Assembly (NCBI GenBank): GCA_028274925.1
Contig: JAQCNR010000273.1
Coordinates: forward strand, 1 to 9,234
Direction: 5' to 3'
DNA: 9,234 nt
DNA from: Halovenus sp.
GTDB taxonomy: Archaea; Halobacteriota; Halobacteria; Halobacteriales; Haloarculaceae
Shown: positions 1 through 6,208 of the stretch, one piece after another
Layout of the letters: every line of letters starts with the position of its first letter
How positions within the stretch are numbered: the stretch's first letter is position 1
Position numbers and translations under genes: made by a program
Notes under the pieces: generated by a model
Told to the model about the DNA's origin: nothing
The model's input: the letters and a program-made list of their open reading frames with translations, nothing else
The model's database searches: none

Positions 1-7
1 GTGAGTC

Positions 8-994
8 ATGAGTACACAGACAGCCATCGACGTCGACGGCCTCGAACTCGTCTACAGCGACGGGACAGTCGCAGTCGACGGCGTCGACATGACCATCCCG
101 AGTGGCGAGTTCTTCGGCTTTCTCGGTCCGAACGGGGCCGGAAAGACGACCACGATCAAAGTCCTCGCCACACTGCTGTCGCCAACTGCCGGAACGGTTC
201 GGGTCAACGGCTTCGACGTTCGCTCAGAGGCCCGAGCAGTCCGGGAGACGATTGGCTACATGGCACAGGAAACGAGTATCGACCCGGAACTCACCGCGGA
301 GGAAAACATTCGCTTCGCCTGTGAGTCTTACGGCGTCCCACGAGGGGAGCGTGAAGAGCGGGTGTCGGAACTGCTCGATTTGGTTGATCTGGCAGACGTT
401 GCCGAAAAACGGTCCGAAGAGTTCTCCGGTGGGATGAAAAAACGGCTGGACGCGGCGACGGCGCTGGTCCACCGGCCGCCGCTGGTCTTTCTGGACGAAC
501 CCACGACCGGACTCGACCCGAAGGCACGCAACCGTCTGTGGGAGTATTTCCGGCGGATCAACGACCGCGGGACGACCATCTTCCTCACGACCCAGTATCT
601 CGAAGAGGCCGACCAACTCTGTGATAGACTGTCGGTTATCCTTGATGGCTCCATCGTGGCCGACGGCAGCCCAGCCGAACTGAAACGCCGTGTTGGCGGT
701 GAAGTGCTCGATATCGAACTGGAGGACGGGGAGACAGAACGCGAGAAGGCAGTGACAATCGCTGAAGAATTCGAGCCATTTAGTGACGCGACGATCACTG
801 AGACTGAAGATGGAGTCAGCGTAACCGCCGAAACCGCACGCCAGCACGGCACAGACCTGCTGGTTGCGTTGCGGGACCAAGGCGTGACGGTCACGGGGTT
901 CAACATCCGCGCACCGACGCTCGATGATGTCTTCCTCGCTATCACTGGCGACGAACTCGACTCCGAGCAGACTGCGGAGGTCCAGCAGCGATGA
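8..994 (+). CDS. ABC transporter ATP-binding protein, DrrA-type
   Basis: This is the nucleotide-binding subunit of an ABC-2 exporter; it would hydrolyse ATP on the cytoplasmic face and power the permease encoded next. The 328-residue protein has a complete nucleotide-binding domain: Walker A GPNGAGKT at residues 40-47, Q-loop Gln87, signature FSGGM at 139-143, and Walker B LVFLDE at 159-164 with catalytic Glu164. The position usually held by the H-loop histidine is Gln196, in TTQYLEEAD, as I recall for DrrA-like daunorubicin-resistance ATPases. A C-terminal domain of about 90 residues ends in PTLDDVFLAITG, also typical of that subfamily. The ATG lies seven bases inside the window, so its promoter is not visible. 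The stop overlaps the permease start as ATGA, indicating a translationally coupled pair. The substrate cannot be told from sequence; drug, lipid or glycolipid export are all possible. Confidence 0.93.
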   Translation: MSTQTAIDVDGLELVYSDGTVAVDGVDMTIPSGEFFGFLGPNGAGKTTTIKVLATLLSPTAGTVRVNGFDVRSEARAVRETIGYMAQETSIDPELTAEENIRFACESYGVPRGEREERVSELLDLVDLADVAEKRSEEFSGGMKKRLDAATALVHRPPLVFLDEPTTGLDPKARNRLWEYFRRINDRGTTIFLTTQYLEEADQLCDRLSVILDGSIVADGSPAELKRRVGGEVLDIELEDGETEREKAVTIAEEFEPFSDATITETEDGVSVTAETARQHGTDLLVALRDQGVTVTGFNIRAPTLDDVFLAITGDELDSEQTAEVQQR

Positions 995-1872
995 GTGCTC
1001 CCAGTGCAGACGAGTCGACGACGAGCGCCCAAGACGCTCGCATGTCAAACAGCTTTGTTGGCGACCTGTGGGTGAATTTCAAGCGCTGGAATCTCAAGGC
1101 CGTCCGGAACCCGTTCGTACTGGTTGTCTCGCTCGTCCAGCCGATTATCTTTCTCGTCCTGTTCACCGAGGTGTTCGGCAACGTCGCCGGCGGCGCGGTC
1201 AATCAAGGCATTCCGGGCATCAACTACGAGACCTACCTCGTCCCGGCGATTGCGATTCAGGTTGCACTCGCCGCGGCAATTACCTCTGGCGTTGGCCTCG
1301 TCAACGACATCGAGAATGGGATGTTCGAGAAGGTACTCGTGTCGCCGATGAACCGGACCGCTGTCTTCCTCGGTAAGACTGCCGCCGAAGTCTTCCGAAT
1401 CGCGATTCAGATTGCGATTATCCTCGTGCTGGGCCTCGCACTCGGTGCCGACATCGTGACTGGGGTCGTCGGCGCGCTCGGAATCATCGGGGTCGGGATT
1501 CTGTTCTCGCTGTGGTTCGTCTCGTTCTCGAACGCCTTGGCGATTCTCACCCGCGACCAGGAGTCGACGATTATCGGCGCGAACCTGCTGCAGTTTCCGT
1601 TGCTTTTCCTGTCGAGTGCCTTCCTGCCGCTAGAAGCACTGCCATCGTGGATTCAGACCTTTGCGCGAATCAACCCAGTGACCTACGGCGTTGACGCCGC
1701 ACGCTCGTTGATAGTCGACCGCGACGTGATGACCGTCATCGAGGTGTCGTGGTTCGGCGGCACGCTCGACGGCGTGGTTCCGGGGGTGCTCGTATTGGTC
1801 GGCATCGACCTCTTGCTCGGAGCCATTGCAGTGTATCTGCTCTCACGGGCGTCCAGCGCCGACGTGGCCTGA
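991..1872 (+). CDS. ABC-2 type transporter permease, DrrB-type
   Basis: This is the membrane subunit that pairs with the preceding ATPase to form an exporter. The 293-residue protein has a hydrophilic N-terminus of about 40 residues, then six hydrophobic segments at roughly residues 41-63, 82-104, 135-155, 160-185, 198-215 and 262-286. The ABC-2 hallmark region is present: a cytoplasmic stretch after segment 2 with NDIENGMFEKVLVSPMNR (105-122), and an NPVTYGVDAAR motif (228-238) between the last two helices. Its ATG overlaps the ATPase stop (ATGA at 991-994). A second in-frame ATG at codon 18 is possible, but the overlap favours the first. DrrAB pairs export hydrophobic drugs or lipids in actinobacteria; the haloarchaeal substrate is unknown. 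Confidence 0.92.
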   Translation: MSAPSADESTTSAQDARMSNSFVGDLWVNFKRWNLKAVRNPFVLVVSLVQPIIFLVLFTEVFGNVAGGAVNQGIPGINYETYLVPAIAIQVALAAAITSGVGLVNDIENGMFEKVLVSPMNRTAVFLGKTAAEVFRIAIQIAIILVLGLALGADIVTGVVGALGIIGVGILFSLWFVSFSNALAILTRDQESTIIGANLLQFPLLFLSSAFLPLEALPSWIQTFARINPVTYGVDAARSLIVDRDVMTVIEVSWFGGTLDGVVPGVLVLVGIDLLLGAIAVYLLSRASSADVA

Positions 1873-1909
1873 CAGGGGCCGCGGTAGTCTTTAGTGAGTT
1901 TCGAGCGAA

Positions 1910-1924
1910 CCCCCTGCTGGGGGG
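1910..1924. other. Short GC hairpin before the acyl-CoA synthetase start
   Basis: Five C residues, the loop TGCT and a run of G residues form a perfect 5-bp hairpin seven bases before the ATG at 1932. It could affect ribosome access or mark transcript processing between the permease and the synthetase. The stem is short and no T-run follows, so I do not call it a terminator. The 59-base gap also contains a weak TTTAGT element at 1890-1895, about 40 bases before the ATG. Confidence 0.3.
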
Positions 1925-1931
1925 ACCTGTA

Positions 1932-3476
1932 ATGCACCCAACACTGCGCGATACACTCGAACAGACTGCGGAAAAGTATCCCGACAAAGACGGGCTAATC
2001 TACCCACGCCGGGACCAGCACTGGACGTTCGAGGAGTTCGACACCAAGGCGAACCAACTTGCGAATGCACTTGCCGACGAAGGCATCGAGAAGGGGGACC
2101 GCGTTTCGACCATGCTCCACAACGGCTCAGAGATTGTGTTGACAGTGTTCGCCTGTGCGAAACTCGGCGCGGTGTTCAACCCGCTGAACTACCGACTGCC
2201 GGCCGGCGAAATCGAGTACATTCTCAACGACGCCGAATCGAGTGCGCTGATTTTCGAGGACGCCACACGGGAGGCTGTCGCCGACGCCCGCGCTAATCTG
2301 GACACCGTCGAGCAGTACTTCTCTATCGACGAGAATGGGCCGTCGTGGGCTGACGATTTCTACGACGCGCTGTCGGCTGGCTCCACAGTCCGACCCGAGA
2401 CGGTCGTCGAGGAAGACGACATCTACGCCTTCATCTATACGTCGGGGACCACTGGCCGGCCGAAAGGGGTCGTCCACGAGCACCGCGATATGGTCGAGCA
2501 CAACCTCATCTGCGTCGCTGAGGGTGGGATGCGCCGCGACGACGTTGGGCTCTCTGCGTTCCCGCTGTATCACTGTGCGGAACTGCAGGCGGCGCTGTTC
2601 CCACGAATCCACGTCGGTGCGACGAGCGTCATCCACCACGATTTCGACCCCGTGCGGGCCTTGCAGGCCATCGACGAGTACGATGTGACGCTGTTTTTCG
2701 CCGCGCCGACCGGCTGGAACGGGCTGTTACAGGCTGCCGAGGATGTCGACGCCGACCTCTCGTCGCTCCGACTGGGGCTGTACGGTGCCGCGCCGATGCC
2801 CAAAGAGATACTCGATGGCTGTCTGGACGTCTTCGACGCGGGCTACCTGCAGGCCTACGGAATGACCGAAATCGGTCCCTGTGGCAGCTTCCAGTATCCC
2901 GAAGACCAACTTCCAAAACAGGGGTCGGCGGGGCTGCCGGCACTGAACCACGACCTCCGGATTGTCGAGCCAGATGGCGACCCGACCGACGAAGTGGACC
3001 AGGGGGAGGTTGGCGAGATTCTGTTCGCTGGCCCGTGTACGATGCGAGAGTACTGGAACCGCCCGGACGCGACTGCCGAATCGCTGCGAGAAGCCGACGG
3101 GCAGGAGTGGTACTACACCGGAGACCTGGGCTATCGCGACGAGGATGGCTATCTTTTCGTGGTCGACCGCAAGGACGATATGATCATCACTGGCGGGGAG
3201 AACGTCTACCCGACGGAAGTCGAAGATGTGCTGTTCACTCACGACGACGTTGTCGAGGCGGCTGTCGTCGGCGAACCCCACGACGAGTGGGGTGAGCAGG
3301 TTGTTGCCTACGTTGTCGGCGACACGTCCGAACAGGCGCTCGACCAGTATCTCACGGAGTCCGAGGCGCTGGCGGATTTCAAGCGACCACGAGCCTACCA
3401 CTTCGTCGACGAACTTCCGAAAAATCCCAGCGGCAAGGTCCAGAAGTTCAAACTCCGAGACGAGGAGGTGGCCTGA
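1932..3476 (+). CDS. Acyl-CoA synthetase (AMP-binding superfamily)
   Basis: The protein is expected to activate a carboxylic acid, probably a fatty acid, with ATP to an acyl-adenylate and then to an acyl-CoA. All core motifs of the ANL superfamily are visible in the 514 residues: the P-loop-like YTSGTTGRPKG at 169-179, YGMTE at 309-313, TGDLG with Asp398, the hinge region DRKDDMIITGGENVYP with Arg413, and the C-terminal catalytic lysine Lys502 in NPSGK. The reading frame stays open upstream to 1749, but that extension lies inside the permease gene. The ATG at 1932 gives MHPTLRDTLEQTAEKYPDK, the normal beginning of this family, so I chose it. It follows the permease by 59 bases on the same strand and may be co-transcribed, though no functional link is evident. 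Chain-length preference cannot be read from the sequence. Confidence 0.92.
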   Translation: MHPTLRDTLEQTAEKYPDKDGLIYPRRDQHWTFEEFDTKANQLANALADEGIEKGDRVSTMLHNGSEIVLTVFACAKLGAVFNPLNYRLPAGEIEYILNDAESSALIFEDATREAVADARANLDTVEQYFSIDENGPSWADDFYDALSAGSTVRPETVVEEDDIYAFIYTSGTTGRPKGVVHEHRDMVEHNLICVAEGGMRRDDVGLSAFPLYHCAELQAALFPRIHVGATSVIHHDFDPVRALQAIDEYDVTLFFAAPTGWNGLLQAAEDVDADLSSLRLGLYGAAPMPKEILDGCLDVFDAGYLQAYGMTEIGPCGSFQYPEDQLPKQGSAGLPALNHDLRIVEPDGDPTDEVDQGEVGEILFAGPCTMREYWNRPDATAESLREADGQEWYYTGDLGYRDEDGYLFVVDRKDDMIITGGENVYPTEVEDVLFTHDDVVEAAVVGEPHDEWGEQVVAYVVGDTSEQALDQYLTESEALADFKRPRAYHFVDELPKNPSGKVQKFKLRDEEVA

Positions 3477-3519
3477 GACCACCTGGTCCCGATTCTGTCA
3501 CGCCGACAGATTGAAGTAT

Positions 3520-3560
3520 TGGTGTAAAGTATACTTTACTGTAAAAGAAGCTTTACACCA
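3520..3560. promoter_or_regulatory. Palindromic operator/promoter of the membrane protein-HTH module
   Basis: GTAAAGTATACTTTAC at 3524-3539 is a perfect 16-bp palindrome. A second, imperfect copy, GTAAAAGAAGCTTTAC, sits at 3541-3556, so four GTAAA/TTTAC half-sites lie in a row. The whole array is flanked by a perfect 10-bp inverted repeat, TGGTGTAAAG (3520-3529) and CTTTACACCA (3551-3560). A TATA element at 3530-3533 is about 32 bases before the ATG at 3564, and no Shine-Dalgarno sequence is present, as expected for a near-leaderless haloarchaeal transcript. The TATA element therefore lies within the first palindrome. My inference is that the small HTH protein encoded by this operon binds here and represses its own transcription. 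Confidence 0.8.
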
Positions 3561-3563
3561 GCT

Positions 3564-3965
3564 ATGACACCGCAGACTCAATCCACCGAACGACGGTACC
3601 GCAGACTGTACACCGGGCTCTGGGCGCTGTCGGGCGTCTTGCTGGCCGTGCTCATCGTCGCCGGCTACCCGCTGGTTGGGGTTGGCGCGTTCGCCGTGTT
3701 TGCGGTGAGCGCGCTGGTGACCTACCGCCGGTACGACGGCCCGCTGTTCGACGAGCGTGACCAGCGCCGCCAGGCCGCCGCGAGCAAGCGAACACTCGCG
3801 ATTATGGGGATGTCGTCGGCAGTGGTCTTCCCGGGGGCGACAGCGCTGTGGGCGCTGAATCTCATCGAGTGGCCGCTGTGGCTGACGCCAATCGCGCTGC
3901 TCGTCGCGGCGCTGTCGTTCGTCCACATCGGAAGCATCATGTACGAGTCCGGCCGACCCGCATGA
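3564..3965 (+). CDS. Four-helix membrane protein, DUF2178-like
   Basis: This is a 133-residue integral membrane protein of unknown function. Four hydrophobic segments are visible, at about residues 14-33, 35-52, 74-95 and 101-122, arranged as two hairpins. They are joined by a charged loop containing DERDQRRQAAASKR, a DER-plus-alanine pattern that I associate with the DUF2178 family. It is the first gene of a two-gene unit: its stop overlaps the start of a small Cro/CI-type regulator as ATGA. Pairs of a DUF2178-type membrane protein and a tiny HTH protein recur in archaea and bacteria, which suggests the membrane protein senses or controls the regulator, but that role is inference. The ATG at 3564 is immediately downstream of the palindromic promoter, which fixes the start well. 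The family assignment rests on the motif pattern and gene context only. Confidence 0.82.
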   Translation: MTPQTQSTERRYRRLYTGLWALSGVLLAVLIVAGYPLVGVGAFAVFAVSALVTYRRYDGPLFDERDQRRQAAASKRTLAIMGMSSAVVFPGATALWALNLIEWPLWLTPIALLVAALSFVHIGSIMYESGRPA

Positions 3966-4153
3966 ATAACGCGCTCAAAATCCGCCGCGAGCAGGCGGAC
4001 CTGACACAGGGTGACCTCGCCGCACGGGTCGACGTGACTCGCCAGACAATCAATGCAATCGAGCGTGACCGCTACAACCCCAGTCTCGAACTGGCGTTGA
4101 AACTCGCCGCCGAGTTCGACTGTCGCGTCGAAGACATCTTCTGGCTGGAATAG
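3962..4153 (+). CDS. Small Cro/CI (XRE) family helix-turn-helix regulator
   Basis: This 63-residue protein is almost nothing but a DNA-binding domain. It matches the XRE fold: a first helix (NNALKIRREQADLTQ), the turn QGDLAARVDVTRQTINAIERDR (helices 2-3, with TRQTINAIE as the recognition helix), then YNPSLELALKLAAEFDCRVEDIFWLE. This is the pattern of the YozG-like short regulators that end shortly after FWLE or similar. Longer in-frame starts exist upstream but lie inside the membrane-protein gene; the ATG at 3962 overlaps that gene's stop by four bases (ATGA), so it is the likely start. Such proteins bind palindromes as dimers, and the array before the operon is the obvious target. The stop codon lies only four bases from the stop of the convergent photolyase gene. 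Confidence 0.9.
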   Translation: MNNALKIRREQADLTQGDLAARVDVTRQTINAIERDRYNPSLELALKLAAEFDCRVEDIFWLE

Positions 4154-4157
4154 ACGC

Positions 4158-6101
4158 TCAGTCGAAGCGGCCGATAGCAGTCTGCTCAGACTCGCGCTCA
4201 GTGTCGCTGGCTTCCTCACGCTCAGTAGCCGATTGGTTCGGAATAGCTCCCCGGTCGTCCGGTGATGGTTCACCTGCCTGCTCGCCGCTTCCTGTTGGCA
4301 GGGGTTCGTCTCCATCTGGTTCGCCGTGGCCGTCAGCAACCGATCTCTCCGTGTCGCCTGCGGTGTCTCGTCTCTCACCCTCCCCCGCAATGTCTGACAG
4401 CGAGAGCTGTGTCCCCGGTTCGGTTTCTTCGTCACCGTAGCGCTTCGCAATCGCCTGCGCTGCCCCGATTCCGCCGGAAAACGAGGCTCGTTTTGCGATT
4501 TTCGGTCGCCCGAGCTGTCGGGCTGCCTCGGGCCGCTGTTGTTCGTAGGCCGACCAGAACGCCTCGCGCTGGGCCTCGAAGTCGACCACTGGCCGGGGAT
4601 ACGTTTCACCAATTACGACGCCGCAGTCGTCCTGCACCGACAGGGGCGTTCGCTCGGGTTGGTCGAGAAACTGGCTCGGCAACCGGTCGAGTTTGGGCAC
4701 CCAGCGAGTGATCCACTCCCCGTCAGGGTCCTGGTCACGGACCTGTTTGCGGGGGTTGTAGACGCGCTGGGATGGCTTGCCAATCAGCCCGGCCTGGCTC
4801 TGCCACTGCGTGTAGTTGATGCCAACGTCGCTATCGATGAGATGGTGGTGATACCAGTCGGCACCGAGTCGCCAGGGCTGTTTGAGAATGTGCGTGAAGA
4901 AGGAGGCACACATCGCGCGCATCCGGAAGTTCAGCCAGCCAGTCTCGGCCAGACAGCGCATCGAGGCGTCGACCATCGGGAAGCCAGTCTCGCCGCGTTT
5001 CCACGCCGCGACGAGGTCGGAGTCGTAGCTGTCTTCATTTTTGCCTTCGAAGGTAGGATTGACTGCCTGCTCTGTCCAGCCCGGCCAGTCGGCGAGTTTC
5101 TGGTTGTAGTGCATATTCCAGACCAGCCGACTCTCGAACATATTCTGTCCGCGACACTCCGGGGCGTTTTCGGCAACGTACTGGCGAACCTGCCGGACCG
5201 AGAGCAGCCCAAAGTTGAGGTACGGCGAGAGGCCACTGGTCCCACCGCGGGCGTCCTGTGGCGCGGAGATGTTTCCGGGGTAGGAACCAATTCGGTCAAC
5301 GAACTCTCGTAACTGTTGGGTCGCAGCGCGGTGCGTCCCGGTCGGAACCTCGCTTTTCGTGGGCGCGACTTCGAACGTCTGGTCGACCCGTGCCGGCGTC
5401 ACTCCCGTATCGAGAACCAGCCGTCTCGTTCCGTCCCACGCCGGACTGTGCTGCGGTGCCGCCAGCCAGTCTTCGATGTGTGACTGCCAGTCGCTTCGGG
5501 GCCACTCCGCGTCGCGGACTAACCCATCACCGGAGACGAACTCGACAGCGTCGCCACAGGCCTCCCGCACGCGCTCGTCGCGGCGTAGGCCATATCTGCT
5601 GGTTGGTGTCGCCATCGTCAGTACCGACCACCCGCGGTCGACGAACCGCGAGAGCACAGCGACAGGGTCGCCGTAGGCACAGGTGAGTCCTGGTTCGTCT
5701 GGTGCAGCCAGCGACTGTACTGCTGCTGGCTTATCAGTAGTGTCGCCGAGAACACCGACCGAATCCTGCGCATCCCGAACTACCGAGTCGGCGGGGGTGG
5801 CAGCGTAGAGTCGCGACAGACTCGTGACGGCTTCGTGGAGAAATCGAACTCTGGCGTCGCAGGCAATCCCATCCTCGTAGAACGCGGGGTCGAAGACGAA
5901 CAGCGGACAGACCACGTCGTCGGCGACTGCCTCCGCCAGTGCTCGCTGGTCCTCGACCCGGAGATGTTTGCGGTGCCAGACGACGACGCCGGTCGCGTCT
6001 GGTTCCGGGGTCGCCTCCTCCGGGTTCGGGATAGCCGGCGCGAGCGGGACGGCTGTCACGTCGCCGACAGTCGAGTTACGCTCCCCGCTGTGGCCGGTCA
6101 T
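4158..6101 (-). CDS. phr: Photolyase/cryptochrome family protein with long acidic tail
   Basis: A blue-light flavoprotein of the photolyase/cryptochrome superfamily, probably for repair of UV damage or for light sensing. After about 38 extra N-terminal residues comes the antenna-type alpha/beta domain (VVVWHRKHLRVEDQRAL onward), then the FAD domain, about residues 200-530. Visible landmarks are SPYLNFG (N296), W328, W367 in AAWKRGETGFP, W410, the IDSD pair D423/D425, N429 (equivalent to the flavin-N5 Asn378 of E. coli) and W433 (equivalent to Trp382). Classical features are altered: Arg325 sits where E. coli has Glu274, Ser435 where it has Trp384, and no Trp is found at the Trp306 position. 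A Ser/Asp/Glu-rich tail of about 95 residues follows; the total of 647 far exceeds the usual 450-520. It is not the typical haloarchaeal Phr2 type. The start is the first ATG, with AGGA just before it. Repair activity is uncertain. Confidence 0.88.
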   Translation of the reverse strand: MTGHSGERNSTVGDVTAVPLAPAIPNPEEATPEPDATGVVVWHRKHLRVEDQRALAEAVADDVVCPLFVFDPAFYEDGIACDARVRFLHEAVTSLSRLYAATPADSVVRDAQDSVGVLGDTTDKPAAVQSLAAPDEPGLTCAYGDPVAVLSRFVDRGWSVLTMATPTSRYGLRRDERVREACGDAVEFVSGDGLVRDAEWPRSDWQSHIEDWLAAPQHSPAWDGTRRLVLDTGVTPARVDQTFEVAPTKSEVPTGTHRAATQQLREFVDRIGSYPGNISAPQDARGGTSGLSPYLNFGLLSVRQVRQYVAENAPECRGQNMFESRLVWNMHYNQKLADWPGWTEQAVNPTFEGKNEDSYDSDLVAAWKRGETGFPMVDASMRCLAETGWLNFRMRAMCASFFTHILKQPWRLGADWYHHHLIDSDVGINYTQWQSQAGLIGKPSQRVYNPRKQVRDQDPDGEWITRWVPKLDRLPSQFLDQPERTPLSVQDDCGVVIGETYPRPVVDFEAQREAFWSAYEQQRPEAARQLGRPKIAKRASFSGGIGAAQAIAKRYGDEETEPGTQLSLSDIAGEGERRDTAGDTERSVADGHGEPDGDEPLPTGSGEQAGEPSPDDRGAIPNQSATEREEASDTERESEQTAIGRFD

Positions 6102-6208
6102 CTTTCCTGTTTACTACGGCCGACGGGTGTTTCAATCCGTCGTACACCCAGACCGTCGAACGTGGAGCCAACACCCGGCGGCGTTCGAACTGGGTCGTCT
6201 GGGTCTCG
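6102..6208 (-). promoter_or_regulatory. Region between acr3 and the photolyase gene
   Basis: This 107-base gap must hold the end of the ars transcript and the photolyase promoter, both on the minus strand. A weak A/T-rich element (minus-strand ATTGAAACA, 6128-6136) is centred about 31 bases before the photolyase ATG and is a possible TATA box. It lies beside a 6-bp inverted repeat, GGGTGT (6125-6130) and ACACCC (6144-6149). No strong T-run terminator is seen. Both assignments are tentative. Confidence 0.3.

Noticed and set aside
224..1048. Long minus-strand open frame (274 codons) opposite the ABC ATPase gene
   Set aside because: The opposite strand encodes a full ATPase with all motifs; the minus frame has no recognisable domain and is the kind of open antisense frame expected in GC-rich haloarchaeal DNA with strong codon bias.
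1749..1931. In-frame upstream extension of the acyl-CoA synthetase
   Set aside because: The added 61 residues are Arg-rich, lie mainly within the permease gene and match nothing in the family; the ATG at 1932 gives the normal N-terminus.
2727..3482. Minus-strand open frame of 251 codons opposite the synthetase
   Set aside because: Shadow of the synthetase coding frame; the true strand holds every conserved motif of the family.
3722..4612. Minus-strand open frame of 296 codons crossing the HTH gene and the photolyase tail
   Set aside because: It spans two unrelated well-supported genes, has a basic low-complexity composition unlike haloarchaeal proteins, and shows no domain.
4539..5312. Plus-strand open frame of 257 codons opposite the photolyase
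   Set aside because: Antisense shadow of the FAD-binding domain; its apparent length follows from codon bias of the real gene.
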